Below, in pieces: positions 26,002 through 35,277 of a DNA stretch of 64,000 nt. The position numbers were made by a program, and so were the translations under genes. The notes below the pieces were generated by a model that did not search any database, was not told where the DNA came from, and saw only the letters and a list, made by a program, of their open reading frames with translations. The stretch's first letter is position 1, and each line of letters starts with the position of its first letter. This DNA is from CAZDCD01 sp964503885 (GTDB taxonomy: Bacteria; Bacteroidota; Bacteroidia; Bacteroidales; UBA10428), in contig CAZDCD010000023.1 in assembly GCA_964503885.1 (NCBI GenBank), positions 1 through 64,000 of the forward strand, read 5' to 3'.

Positions 26002-27993
26002 ATGAACAGATACCTTTTCATACTCTTTTTCCTGATGGTGGTCTTCAACGATGCCACTACCCAGGAAAAGGAAGCCATGCCGGCAAAGAGACAGACATCG
26101 GGCCGGTATCAGTATCTCGATTCGGCAAAGCGCTTTGAGAACACTAATCCATCGAAATCTTTCGATTATATTGAAAAAAGCCTGACACAGAGCATTGAAT
26201 ACAGGGATAAGAAGGGAGAGGCATTATCGTACCAGGCACTTGGACGCATAAATTACGGGCTCAACCAGATTGACCTGGCCATAGATTATTATTATAAGGC
26301 AGCTTCACTTCTCGAATCAGTGAATGACGAGTACAATCTTAACCGTACATATGAACTCCTGGCAGAAGCTTATCATAAAGCTCAGGATTATGAGAATAGC
26401 CTCAATTTTTACGGGAAATACCTGCAATATGCCGAAAAAAATGGCTCAGCCAACGAGGTATTGCGGACAAAGAACAACATTGCCCAGGTCTACGCCGAAT
26501 CCGGTAAACCGGCCAAAGCACTTAGTCTGTTAAATGAAGTTTTGCAGGTTGAGAAAGAGCGGAATAACCCGGCAGGGATAATCTCCACCCAGAACAGGAT
26601 CGGCAATATTTACCAGGAGACCCGGAATGAGGATAAAGCCCTGAAAGCATACGGAAAATCGGAGGAACTGGCGGAATCGATAAACGATCAGGATGCCCTG
26701 GCCAAATCACTGAAAAATAAAAGTTCTGCATTAAGGCAGTCAAAAAGGTATGACGAAGAGCTTGAAGTCAGAAAAAAACTATTGACAATAAACAGCGGGG
26801 AGGGACAGAAACCGGAACAGGCAGAAGAAAACCTTGAAATCGGCAACATTCTCGTTGAGCAAAATGAAGCCGGGAAGGCTATCCCTTATATAAAAAGGAG
26901 CATCGAGCTTGCCGATGAAACAGGAAATCTGGAAAAGAAAGGGAAGGCACTTCAGACACTTTCAGCGGCTTATGGACAGCAGCAGAATTATAACAAAGCC
27001 CTTGAAACCTACAAGACCTATGTGGAAACCATGGATGCCCTTTATAAAAAGAGGGAATCCGATATCATGGCAGGCATGCAGATCACTGCAACCCTTAACC
27101 GCAAGCTCGAGCGCCTTGATATGATTGAACAGGATCTCAGGCTAAGCCGTAAGACCGTAGAATTACTGAAACAGGAGCAACTGGTAAACCAGAGGGAGTT
27201 AAAGGCCCAGCAGGTACTTACATACTCACTTTCAGGAGCACTTCTCGTGCTTGCCATAGCTTCTTTCTTTGTATACCGGAGCGGGAATCAGAAACGCAAG
27301 GCAAACCAACTGCTTGCTTTGAAATCACTCAGAAGCCAGATGAATCCGCATTTTATATACAATTCACTAAATTCGGTGAATAATTTTATCTCGAGAAGTG
27401 ATGAAAAAGCCGCCAACAAATACCTCTCTGAATTTTCACGTCTTATGCGTTCGGTCATGGACAATTCAAAGCATGATTTTATTCCCCTGAACAGTGAGAT
27501 CGAAACACTTAAGCTATACCTGAGCCTGGAATACGAGCGTTTTAAAGATAAGTTCGAGTACCGGTTTGAGGTTGATCCTGAAATTCATACGGAGTCCTGT
27601 TTTGTTCCTCCGATGCTCATCCAGCCGTTTATCGAAAATGCCATATGGCACGGCCTAAGATACAGGAACAGCAAGGGACTGCTGACGGTGAATATACAAA
27701 AAAACAAAAAGAACATACATATCATAATTGAAGATAATGGTATTGGTCGGAAAAAGTCCCGGGATGTGAAAACAAAATTCCAGAAACAACACGTTTCCAC
27801 AGGCATGTTGAATATCGAGTCCCGAATCGGAATCATCAACCAGCTTTTCAGGACCGGGATCACTGTTTCCGTAAAGGACCTTGATGAAGGTACATCTGAA
27901 GGAACAAAAGTTACCATAAGCATTCCGGGCGATCTGATGAACCGCGATTATCAGAACAAGACTCCCGGCCGAATTGCAGAAAGTGAACACTGA
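26002..27993 (+). CDS. TPR-repeat LytS-type sensor histidine kinase
   Basis: A 663-residue membrane kinase. It has an N-terminal signal sequence (MNRYLFILFFLMVVF), a periplasmic domain of TPR repeats (about residues 30-340), a coiled-coil segment, one membrane helix (LTYSLSGALLVLAIASFFVY, about 405-425) and a His_kinase/HATPase C-terminus. The phosphoacceptor lies in QMNPHFIYNSLN (about H450) and the N box in FIENAIWHGL. The ATG at 26002 is preferred to the TTG at 25993. It is followed 13 bases later by its LytTR partner. The TPR repeats probably sense an envelope partner. Confidence 0.9.
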   Translation: MNRYLFILFFLMVVFNDATTQEKEAMPAKRQTSGRYQYLDSAKRFENTNPSKSFDYIEKSLTQSIEYRDKKGEALSYQALGRINYGLNQIDLAIDYYYKAASLLESVNDEYNLNRTYELLAEAYHKAQDYENSLNFYGKYLQYAEKNGSANEVLRTKNNIAQVYAESGKPAKALSLLNEVLQVEKERNNPAGIISTQNRIGNIYQETRNEDKALKAYGKSEELAESINDQDALAKSLKNKSSALRQSKRYDEELEVRKKLLTINSGEGQKPEQAEENLEIGNILVEQNEAGKAIPYIKRSIELADETGNLEKKGKALQTLSAAYGQQQNYNKALETYKTYVETMDALYKKRESDIMAGMQITATLNRKLERLDMIEQDLRLSRKTVELLKQEQLVNQRELKAQQVLTYSLSGALLVLAIASFFVYRSGNQKRKANQLLALKSLRSQMNPHFIYNSLNSVNNFISRSDEKAANKYLSEFSRLMRSVMDNSKHDFIPLNSEIETLKLYLSLEYERFKDKFEYRFEVDPEIHTESCFVPPMLIQPFIENAIWHGLRYRNSKGLLTVNIQKNKKNIHIIIEDNGIGRKKSRDVKTKFQKQHVSTGMLNIESRIGIINQLFRTGITVSVKDLDEGTSEGTKVTISIPGDLMNRDYQNKTPGRIAESEH

Positions 27994-28006
27994 AAACCTG
28001 AATCGC

Positions 28007-28759
28007 ATGCTCAAGTCGATAATTATTGAAGATGAGGAAGCCAGCCGCGAAACCCTGCGCAATTACCTGGTGAAGTATTGCCCCGACGTTCACGTAGTTG
28101 CCGAAGCGGCAGATATCCGTGAAGGCCTTGCTGCCATCGGGAAGCACAATCCCGATGTGGTGTTTCTTGATGTAGAAATGCCCTATGGCAATGCATTCGA
28201 TCTCCTCGAACAGGCGGAAGAGATCACATTTGAAACCATCTTTGTCACGGCATTCAGTGATTATGCCGTACAAGCCCTGAATTTCAGCGCTTCATATTAC
28301 CTGCTCAAACCGATTGATATTGAAGAACTGGTAAAAGCCATAGAGAAAATCAAAGAAACCGTATCAAAGAATCGTGAATGGGTGCATACCCGCATTTTAA
28401 TTGAAAACATAAAGATTGAAAACAAGCAACTGCAGAAGATCGTTCTGCCGCTGATCGACGGATTTGAAGTTGCGCGGGTCCAGGATATCATGAGGTGCGA
28501 AGCACAGGACAATTTCACACGGTTTCATTTCAGGAACGGAAAAAAGCAACTGATATGCCGGACACTAAAATTTTATGAAAATCTGCTCTCGGATTATGAT
28601 TTTATCAGGATACATAAATCACATCTCGTCAATTTCCAATATATAAAGCAATATAAAAAGGGCAAGGGGGGCCAGGTGATCATGGAAGACGGGAAGTCTG
28701 TGGATGTTTCACCGGAAAGAAAAAAAGATCTTCTGGCAAAATACAGGAGGCAACCTTAG
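28007..28759 (+). CDS. LytTR-family response regulator
   Basis: A 250-residue regulator with a receiver domain (phosphoacceptor D55 in FLDVEMP, residues 1-120) and a C-terminal LytTR DNA-binding domain (about 145-250, including RIHKSHLVN). The ATG at 28007 is chosen over a TTG at 27974 that would overlap the kinase. It pairs with the preceding TPR kinase. The CACTTAGT repeats upstream of the kinase are a plausible target. The last 4 bases overlap the patatin gene on the other strand. Confidence 0.92.
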   Translation: MLKSIIIEDEEASRETLRNYLVKYCPDVHVVAEAADIREGLAAIGKHNPDVVFLDVEMPYGNAFDLLEQAEEITFETIFVTAFSDYAVQALNFSASYYLLKPIDIEELVKAIEKIKETVSKNREWVHTRILIENIKIENKQLQKIVLPLIDGFEVARVQDIMRCEAQDNFTRFHFRNGKKQLICRTLKFYENLLSDYDFIRIHKSHLVNFQYIKQYKKGKGGQVIMEDGKSVDVSPERKKDLLAKYRRQP

Positions 28760-29538
28760 CTGCCTGATCTATGCTTTGTCTGTTTTTCAAGCATTTTCAT
28801 AGTTGCTTCGTAACCGATAGTAACCATCTCCTTCGCACGGCCGACATCCAGGAAGCCATAATCCTTAAGATCTTCGGGCTCAATGAAAATGTCGAAAAGC
28901 TTCTTCTTCTCGTTTACATCTCGTGCTGCCATAAGATGAAAGACCCGTTCGGCGATAAGTTTCACTCCACGGATTGACTCGACAGTTCTCACAGGATTTA
29001 CATGCACGCCGATCAGTTTTTTGCACCTGTTCAGCAAAGGATTGACCGGCATATTATCCATGATCCCGCCATCGACATACTGCATGGCATTCATCATCTT
29101 CATTTCCATCGCAACCGGTATACTCGATGAAGCAATAATGGCGTCGGTAAGATTTCCGGATGTTATGTATTCAGGCATTCCCTTATTCAAATTGGTAACG
29201 GTTACAATGAGTGGAATTTTCAATTCATCGAATGTTTCAGCCCTCAGGTTTTTCCGGATAAGCTCAATCAATCCGGATGCTTTGAACAATCCGTATCGCG
29301 GTACTGTAAACCTGAAATACTCGGTGATTTTTCTACCCGAGAGCATTTCAGTAATTTCTTCAGGTTGATACCCGTCGGCATAAAATGCTCCTGCTATGGC
29401 TCCTGCACTCACTCCGGAAATGATCCCGGGTTTAAGGTTTAGTTCGTTCAGGGCCTTCAATACCCCCAGGTGGGCAAATCCCCGTGCAGCGCCACCCGAG
29501 AGTACAATTCCGATCCTATATTCTCGATTCAACAGCAT
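28756..29538 (-). CDS. Patatin-like phospholipase (RssA/NTE type)
   Basis: A 260-residue hydrolase with the oxyanion loop GIVLSGGAARGFAHLG (about residues 10-25), nucleophile serine in GVSAG (about 41-45) and dyad aspartate in DGGIMDN (about 156-162). Members hydrolyse acyl esters of lipids at the membrane. No signal peptide is seen, so it is cytosolic or inner-membrane associated. It is convergent with the LytTR gene, the two stop codons sharing TTAG. Confidence 0.88.
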   Translation of the reverse strand: MLLNREYRIGIVLSGGAARGFAHLGVLKALNELNLKPGIISGVSAGAIAGAFYADGYQPEEITEMLSGRKITEYFRFTVPRYGLFKASGLIELIRKNLRAETFDELKIPLIVTVTNLNKGMPEYITSGNLTDAIIASSSIPVAMEMKMMNAMQYVDGGIMDNMPVNPLLNRCKKLIGVHVNPVRTVESIRGVKLIAERVFHLMAARDVNEKKKLFDIFIEPEDLKDYGFLDVGRAKEMVTIGYEATMKMLEKQTKHRSGS

Positions 29539-29633
29539 AAAATTTAAAAATCAAAAGTACTGCAAATAAAATCGAATGTAAACATCTCCGTGCAGTTATT
29601 GTTAGCATTATAACAAATAAACTTCAAGCATTT

Positions 29634-30652
29634 ATAAAACCACGAATAGCTTTTTTCGATACCAAACCATACGATATTGAATCGTTCAACGCAATAAACA
29701 GTAATTACGGTTTTGAATTAAAATACTTTAAATACCACCTGAACCCCGATAATATTGTGCTTGCCCGGGGATTCAATGTGGCAGTGGTATTTGTTAACGA
29801 TATCATCGATGCCGAAATGATCGATAAGCTCATCGGGTTTGGGGTTAAACTGATCGCACCCTGCAGCTCAGGATATAACAATATCGATCTGAAAGCAGCC
29901 AAAAACAATATCACTATTGTAAGGGTTCCAGCGCATATTCGCCGAACGCCATTGCAGAACACACGGTCACCTTAATGCTTGCACTCAACCGCAAGATACA
30001 CAGGGCATATTTCAGGACCAGGGATGCAAACTTCTCACTGCATGGGCTTCTGGGTTTTAATATGTATAAAAAAACTGCCGGGGTAATCGGATCCGGAAGA
30101 ATACACAAAGCACTCATTAAAATTTTGCTCGGCTTTGAAATGGAGGTACTCGCTTATGACAAATATCCCGACGAGGATTTTGCCGGCAAAACAGGTTACC
30201 GGTATACAACGCTCAATGAGCTTTTCAGCCGGTTGGATCTGATCTCGTTAAACTGCCCGCTCACCAGGGAAACCGAATACCTGATCAGCAGGAACACGAT
30301 AAAAAAAATGAAAGACGGTGTAATCCTTATCAATACCGGAAGGGGTAAACTCATAAATACCGCCCACCTGATTGAAGGGCTTAAAAGCGGAAAGATCGGT
30401 TCGGCAGGACTTGATGTGTACGAAGAAGAAAGCCGGTTTTTTTTCGAGGACCTGTCCGACAGAATACTGACCGATGATGTGCTGGCCAGGCTGCTGACAT
30501 TCAACAATGTGATCATCACTTCACACCAAGGCTTTTTCACGAAGGAAGCCATGCACAATATAGCCAAAACAACCATGGAGAATATTGATGATTTTATGAA
30601 TGGCAGGGAACCGTTGAACGAAGTGTGCTTTGAATGCCCGCAGACGTCCTGA
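29634..30652 (+). pseudogene. ldhA: D-lactate dehydrogenase (2-hydroxyacid dehydrogenase), decayed
   Basis: The reading frame encodes an NAD-dependent D-lactate dehydrogenase (IAFFDTKPYD at the N-terminus, CSSGYNNIDL, INTGRGKLINT and ITSHQGFFTKEA at the C-terminus). Three lesions are seen. The codon where ATG is expected reads ATA (29634-29636), and no ATG, GTG or TTG is available upstream in frame. A GC duplication at 29931-29934 shifts the frame between VRVPA and YSPNAIAEH. The Rossmann motif reads GSGRIH instead of GxGxxG. The first two disrupt translation, so I call it a pseudogene; a sequencing error could explain one lesion but hardly all. Confidence 0.8.
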
Positions 30653-30700
30653 GGTTCTAAAGAGAATTGAAGTAAGGTTGTTTTTTGTCTTAGCCTGAAA

Positions 30701-31747
30701 TCAATACCACGAAACCAGCCTGTCAATACCGGTATAATACAGGTCGAATCCTCCCTTTCCACCTGGCCTGTTGGAGGAGAATATCAGCATGTCATTCGTA
30801 AAATCGGTCAGGTATACATACACCGGACGGAATTCATCGAATTCGGTATTTACGGCAGATCCGAGATTTACCGGCTCACCCCATTCGGAACCATCTGAAA
30901 GCGAATAATAGAGGTCATATCCGCCAAAACCACCCGGACGGTTTGAGGTGAAAACCATTGCATTCTTATAGATATAAGGGCACTTGTCATCGTGATCTGA
31001 AGAAAGAACCTCTGATCGCGTAATCTCTTTTCCGGATGAGCCGGCAATAAGGGAGTCAGCAATATTGGCCGACAGGTCAACCTCAATAGAAAGAATGTCG
31101 AATTTTCCTTCCCGGTCCGAACAAAAATACAACCTGTCATATGTTGCATTAAATGCCGGATAGGCATCGTTGAAAGCCGAATTGATTATCTCTATGGGAT
31201 AAGGGCCGGAAAAAGCAGCAGCTTCCTGATTTCCCTGCTCAATATTATGTACCAGTTTTATATCCAGATCACCCCCCTGATCCGATGCGAACATAAACAG
31301 GTACTGGTTTCCGATCGCTTCATGAAGGTTATTTTGTATTTCCTCAACTGATTTAATGTACGGACCATATTCATTTGCAGTGGAATTGACAAGGGGCAGC
31401 GCATTGTCAAGAATATTCAGCACCTCTGTTATATCCCAGTCCCAATCGATATACCCGCCGATATACAACGAACCATCCTCCCTGCTGAAGGAAACATGCA
31501 TCAGTTTTTTAATGATATCGTAATTATTGCCGTCAGTTCTGTTCGTTGAGAAACAGAGTGCGTACATATGTTCGATAGACGGGGCAGTTGAATTATAATC
31601 GTCATATTCAGAATTATATTCTTCAAGGTTTACGACAAGCTTAGGAATATAACCCTGGTTGTATTTGAAGCCTATATGTTCACATTCACCCATAATATTC
31701 ACTATAGCCAGCAAAAATACAAGGCTTTTTAGCGGTATTTTTTTCAT
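30701..31747 (-). CDS. Exported PD40/TolB-like beta-propeller protein
   Basis: A 348-residue protein with an N-terminal signal sequence (KSLVFLLAIVNIMG). Several WD40-like PD40 repeats are seen: DRLYFCSDREGKFDIL, MVFTSNRPGGFGGYDLYYS and LIFSSNRPGGKGGFDLYYT. Such proteins form beta-propellers in the periplasm or at the outer membrane; here there is no OmpA domain, unlike many Bacteroidota relatives. The function is unknown. It converges with the decayed ldhA. Confidence 0.75.
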   Translation of the reverse strand: MKKIPLKSLVFLLAIVNIMGECEHIGFKYNQGYIPKLVVNLEEYNSEYDDYNSTAPSIEHMYALCFSTNRTDGNNYDIIKKLMHVSFSREDGSLYIGGYIDWDWDITEVLNILDNALPLVNSTANEYGPYIKSVEEIQNNLHEAIGNQYLFMFASDQGGDLDIKLVHNIEQGNQEAAAFSGPYPIEIINSAFNDAYPAFNATYDRLYFCSDREGKFDILSIEVDLSANIADSLIAGSSGKEITRSEVLSSDHDDKCPYIYKNAMVFTSNRPGGFGGYDLYYSLSDGSEWGEPVNLGSAVNTEFDEFRPVYVYLTDFTNDMLIFSSNRPGGKGGFDLYYTGIDRLVSWY

Positions 31748-32060
31748 TTCAGTCAGGTTTGATCATAACTCAACGATGAAATTTCTGCAAAAAGGTTGCT
31801 GCATCAATGTGAAAAGAAACCTCTATTTATTCATGGAATTCCGGAACAAAAAAAACTTTTATATGCATTTGATTGTTTATCAACCGGATCAAGATTGATG
31901 AGTAGAGTGCAAAACGGATCTATCCTTTCTGATGGCACAAACATTGTGTACCTTAGCAATGCAATTGCACGTTTACAAAATCACGGATACCTTACAAAAT
32001 CTTGATATTTAGCGTGGCAAAGCCAAATAAATAAGCAATCAATAATAATGACATTCAACA
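31748..32060. other. Divergent intergenic region before RNase R
   Basis: No gene that I can support is present. TACCTTAG at about 31948-31955 is a one-mismatch -7 box for RNase R, and a TGGCAC-N5-TTGTG sequence just upstream resembles a sigma-54 site but lacks the essential GC at -12. Neither is convincing. Confidence 0.35.
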
Positions 32061-34211
32061 ATGAATATGGGAAAGAAAAAAGGTAAAAGGCATGAGACCT
32101 CCGGCCTGAAAAGAAAGGAGTTAAACAGCAGACTGCTGGAAATATTTACATCAAATCCGAAAAAAACCTTCAACTACAAACAACTTGCCGGTCACCTGCT
32201 CATCACGGGCAATGTCGAACGAAGACTGATCACCGAGGTATTGAATAGTCTTAAAAGTTCCGGATATATCCAGGAAGTGTATACCGGAAAATACAGGCTG
32301 AAACCAGGGACAGGACAGGTGACCGGAAAAGTTGATATGGCTGCAGCCGGCTATGGATTTGTGGTCTCCGACTCATTCCCCGAGCATATTTTCGTTTCAC
32401 AGAACAACCTCAATCATGCCCTTAACGGGGATACTGTAAAAGTGAACCTTTATGCCCGCAGGAAGTCGCGGGGACCTGAAGGTGAGGTTACGGAAATTAT
32501 TGAAAGAGCCAGGGAAACCTTTGTGGGTGTGGTTGAAGTCTCCAACCGTTTTGCATTTCTATCCTCCGACAGCCGCCATATGCCTTTCGATATTTTTATC
32601 CCACTTGAAAAACTTAACGGAGCCTCTGACGGGCAAAAAGCAGTTGCCCGTATCGTGGAATGGCCTAAAAATACCAAAAATCCCTTTGGAGAAATCATCG
32701 AAGTATTGGGTAACCAGGGCGATAACGATACTGAAATGCATGCTATTCTGGCTGAATTCGGATTGCCATTCAAATTTCCTGTACAGGTTGAGAAGGTTGC
32801 AGAAAAGATTTCAGAAGCAATCACCAATGAAGAAATCTCATCACGAAGGGACTTCAGGGCTGTTCCCACGTTTACCATTGATCCCGAAGATGCCAAAGAT
32901 TATGACGACGCCCTTTCGCTGCAAACTCTTCCAAACGGGAACCTGGAGGTGGGAGTTCACATTGCCGATGTTACATACTATGTGAAGCAGGATTCGGAAA
33001 TCGATGAGGAAGCATATGAAAGAGCTACGTCGATCTACCTGGTTGACAGGACTATCCCCATGATTCCGGAAAAACTATCGAACAATATCTGCTCGTTAAG
33101 GCCGAACGAAGACAAACTTTGTTTTTCGGCTGTTTTCGAGATGGATCACGATGCAAGATTGTTGAATGAGTGGTTTGGCCGTACGGTTATCAATTCCGAT
33201 AAACGGTTCAGTTACCAGGAAGCTCAGCAGGTTATCGATACCGGTGAAGGAGCCTGTAAAAATGAGGTGCTGGTGTTGCATGACCTTGCTCAGAAACTGA
33301 GAAATGAGCGATTTAAGAGCGGATCGATATCATTTGAACGGGATGAAGTAAAATTTGAGCTCGATGAAAAAGGACGGCCGGTCAGGGTTTTTTTCAGAGA
33401 ATATGGAACGGCCAACGAGCTCATTGAAGAATTTATGCTTCTGGCAAACAAACGGGTGGCAAGCCTGATCGGTAAGGTGGAAGATAAAAATGCACAAAAA
33501 ACATTCATATACAGGGTCCACGATAAGCCCAATATTGAAAAACTAGAGAAATTTGCCGAATTCATCAGCAAATTCGGTCACAGGATCAACCTCGGATCAT
33601 CAAAAAAAATTGCCGATTCTCTCAATAAGGTGTTAAACGACGTGAAGGGTAAAAAAGAACAAGACCTTGTGGAAAACCTGGCGCTCAGATCAATGGCAAA
33701 GGCCGAATACTCAACAGATAATATTGGTCATTACGGACTAGGGTTTAAATACTATACTCATTTCACCTCACCCATACGCCGTTACCCTGATATGATGGTG
33801 CATCGGTTGCTCAGCTTATATATGAACAGCGGAAGTTCGCAGAACAAGAATAAATATGAAAAAAAGTGCCTGCATTCATCAAAAATGGAACAGCTTGCGG
33901 TTGAGGCAGAGAGGGCATCGGTAAAATACAAACAGGTTGAATTTATGATGTACCGTGTGGGCCAGATCTTCGATGGCATTATCTCAGGTGTGACCGAATG
34001 GGGTATTTATGTTGAGATCATCGAAAACACCTGTGAAGGAATGATCCATATCCGCAACCTCACCGATGATTTTTACGAATACGATGAAGAAAATTTCTGC
34101 ATCACAGGCAAGCATACCGGCAGAAAGTTTCAACTGGGCGACCCGGTAAAGATCCAGGTGCAGAAGGCCAACCTGGTTAAAAAGCAACTCGATTACGTGT
34201 TGGCAGAATGA
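32061..34211 (+). CDS. rnr: Ribonuclease R (RNB-family 3'-5' exoribonuclease)
   Basis: A 716-residue processive exoribonuclease that degrades structured RNA. Order of domains: a basic N-terminus and winged helix (about 20-80), cold-shock domains (about 85-240), the RNB catalytic domain with its metal aspartates in DPEDAKDYDDALS (about 273-285), and a C-terminal S1 domain (about 635-715). Length fits the RNase R rather than RNase II type. It stands alone on the plus strand, convergent with siaC. Confidence 0.95.
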   Translation: MNMGKKKGKRHETSGLKRKELNSRLLEIFTSNPKKTFNYKQLAGHLLITGNVERRLITEVLNSLKSSGYIQEVYTGKYRLKPGTGQVTGKVDMAAAGYGFVVSDSFPEHIFVSQNNLNHALNGDTVKVNLYARRKSRGPEGEVTEIIERARETFVGVVEVSNRFAFLSSDSRHMPFDIFIPLEKLNGASDGQKAVARIVEWPKNTKNPFGEIIEVLGNQGDNDTEMHAILAEFGLPFKFPVQVEKVAEKISEAITNEEISSRRDFRAVPTFTIDPEDAKDYDDALSLQTLPNGNLEVGVHIADVTYYVKQDSEIDEEAYERATSIYLVDRTIPMIPEKLSNNICSLRPNEDKLCFSAVFEMDHDARLLNEWFGRTVINSDKRFSYQEAQQVIDTGEGACKNEVLVLHDLAQKLRNERFKSGSISFERDEVKFELDEKGRPVRVFFREYGTANELIEEFMLLANKRVASLIGKVEDKNAQKTFIYRVHDKPNIEKLEKFAEFISKFGHRINLGSSKKIADSLNKVLNDVKGKKEQDLVENLALRSMAKAEYSTDNIGHYGLGFKYYTHFTSPIRRYPDMMVHRLLSLYMNSGSSQNKNKYEKKCLHSSKMEQLAVEAERASVKYKQVEFMMYRVGQIFDGIISGVTEWGIYVEIIENTCEGMIHIRNLTDDFYEYDEENFCITGKHTGRKFQLGDPVKIQVQKANLVKKQLDYVLAE

Positions 34212-34244
34212 CAGGCAATAAAAGTGACTGGCAACATTTAACTA

Positions 34245-34664
34245 TTATTCAACGGCAATAAGATTGAAGGGCAACTGCAGGATTCCTTGAAACACTTCGC
34301 CCGCCTCCTGGATCATTTCGTCATCGTCGTCGTAATACCAGTTGATGGTTATAAATTTTTTACCCAGAAATCTTACCTGCAGGTTTTTCAGGATGTGAAA
34401 AAGCCATTTCGACGAACTTGTGTTAATGTATTCAAAATAAATATCAATCCTCAGCCGGTTCGTAAATTGATCCAGGCACTTTTCGATGATTTCGGTCAGC
34501 CCGTTATAGAATACTGAGGGGTCCTCGAGTCTTGACGAACCCTTGATCAGTATCTTATGTTCTGAATGGAATACTTCAACCGACGGTGTTGCGGCTGTTT
34601 CCTTGATGAGGATTTCGCCCAGGGTCACAATTGTATTTTTTAGGTTTTCTGTATAGTAAAACAT
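34245..34664 (-). CDS. SiaC-family (DUF1987) regulatory phosphoprotein
   Basis: A 139-residue protein matching the SiaC/DUF1987 family: TPSVEVFHSEHKILIKGSSR, YFEYINTSSSKW-like segment and INWYYDDDDEMIQEAGE. In Pseudomonas, SiaC is a phosphorylation-controlled partner of the SiaB kinase and the SiaD diguanylate cyclase. No such partners lie nearby, so the target here is unknown. The ATG at 34664 is preferred to the TTG at 34676. It diverges from the efflux operon. Confidence 0.85.
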   Translation of the reverse strand: MFYYTENLKNTIVTLGEILIKETAATPSVEVFHSEHKILIKGSSRLEDPSVFYNGLTEIIEKCLDQFTNRLRIDIYFEYINTSSSKWLFHILKNLQVRFLGKKFITINWYYDDDDEMIQEAGEVFQGILQLPFNLIAVE

Positions 34665-34840
34665 CGATACGTGCAAATTTATTATCCCGAAAGAAAAAGA
34701 TTATGCCCGTATTTCTTTTCTGCTCTGGTTTTTCTAAATTACTGAATTCGCATGCTCATTGCAATGGTTTACTTATGATTTATGTTACTGCTAACCGGTG
34801 ATTCCTATCACCGGAATATGGTTGGCATATGATTCTTTCT

Positions 34841-34870
34841 GTTTACCGACAAAATAATTCAGTTTACCGA
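34841..34870 (+). promoter_or_regulatory. Direct repeat GTTTACCGA-N12-GTTTACCGA (candidate LytTR site of the efflux operon)
   Basis: Exact copies of GTTTACCGA lie at 34841-34849 and 34862-34870, a 21-bp pitch. The same pair occurs on the minus strand at 46857-46886 before the LiaF/LytS/LytTR operon. The motif points toward the efflux genes, and its centre is 49 bp from a -7-like TAATTTTA, the same spacing as at the other site. Confidence 0.65.
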
Positions 34871-34900
34871 TTTGTTCTACTGATTTTCGGAAGCAAGAAT

Positions 34901-34908
34901 TAATTTTA
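34901..34908 (+). promoter_or_regulatory. Probable -7 box of the efflux operon
   Basis: TAATTTTA matches TAnnTTTG at 7 of 8 positions. It is 49 bp (centre to centre) beyond the GTTTACCGA repeats, and would start transcription near 34915, leaving a leader of about 360 bases before the TolC gene. Confidence 0.4.
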
Positions 34909-35277
34909 CATCAAGATTTTGAGAATTGCAATAACCCGTAAAACCAAAAGGATTAAAATTTGTTAAAATATGCAGATTTGCCTGCATGAGCATCTAACGA
35001 ATCAATAAGAATACAGATCGGTTGGAATAAATCGATAATGGAAAACCGGAATGGATTTATGGGATAATTCTTAATAGTTGAATGATTGGCTGTAGGTAAA
35101 TTGTGCGGTCGGGCAGATATATCGGAACAAAGCGATATCACAGGAAGAATTCTTTCTCCCAGATTTTTAACCGGTCAGTTCGAGCATCTTCTGATCTAAA
35201 TTGCCGGGAAGATTAGGATGCATGTTATTAAAAATACGTTCACTTAAATCAATACAGAGATATTAAAAGTTTAGATT
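34909..35277 (+). other. Long leader region of the efflux operon, with one dyad
   Basis: No gene is credible here. A dyad ATATCG-N8-CGATAT (35119-35124/35133-35138) could be an operator for a dimeric repressor, 140 bases before the TolC start. A short ATGCAG/CTGCAT hairpin lies near 34973. If the -7 box at 34901 is used, this whole stretch is a 5' leader. Confidence 0.4.

Noticed and set aside
31659..31898. 79-codon frame upstream of RNase R
   Set aside because: Half of it lies antisense to the PD40 gene and it has no ribosome binding site or similarity.
31932..31948. TGGCAC-N5-TTGTG sequence before rnr resembling a sigma-54 promoter
   Set aside because: The essential GC at -12 is GT, and a better ordinary promoter candidate overlaps it.
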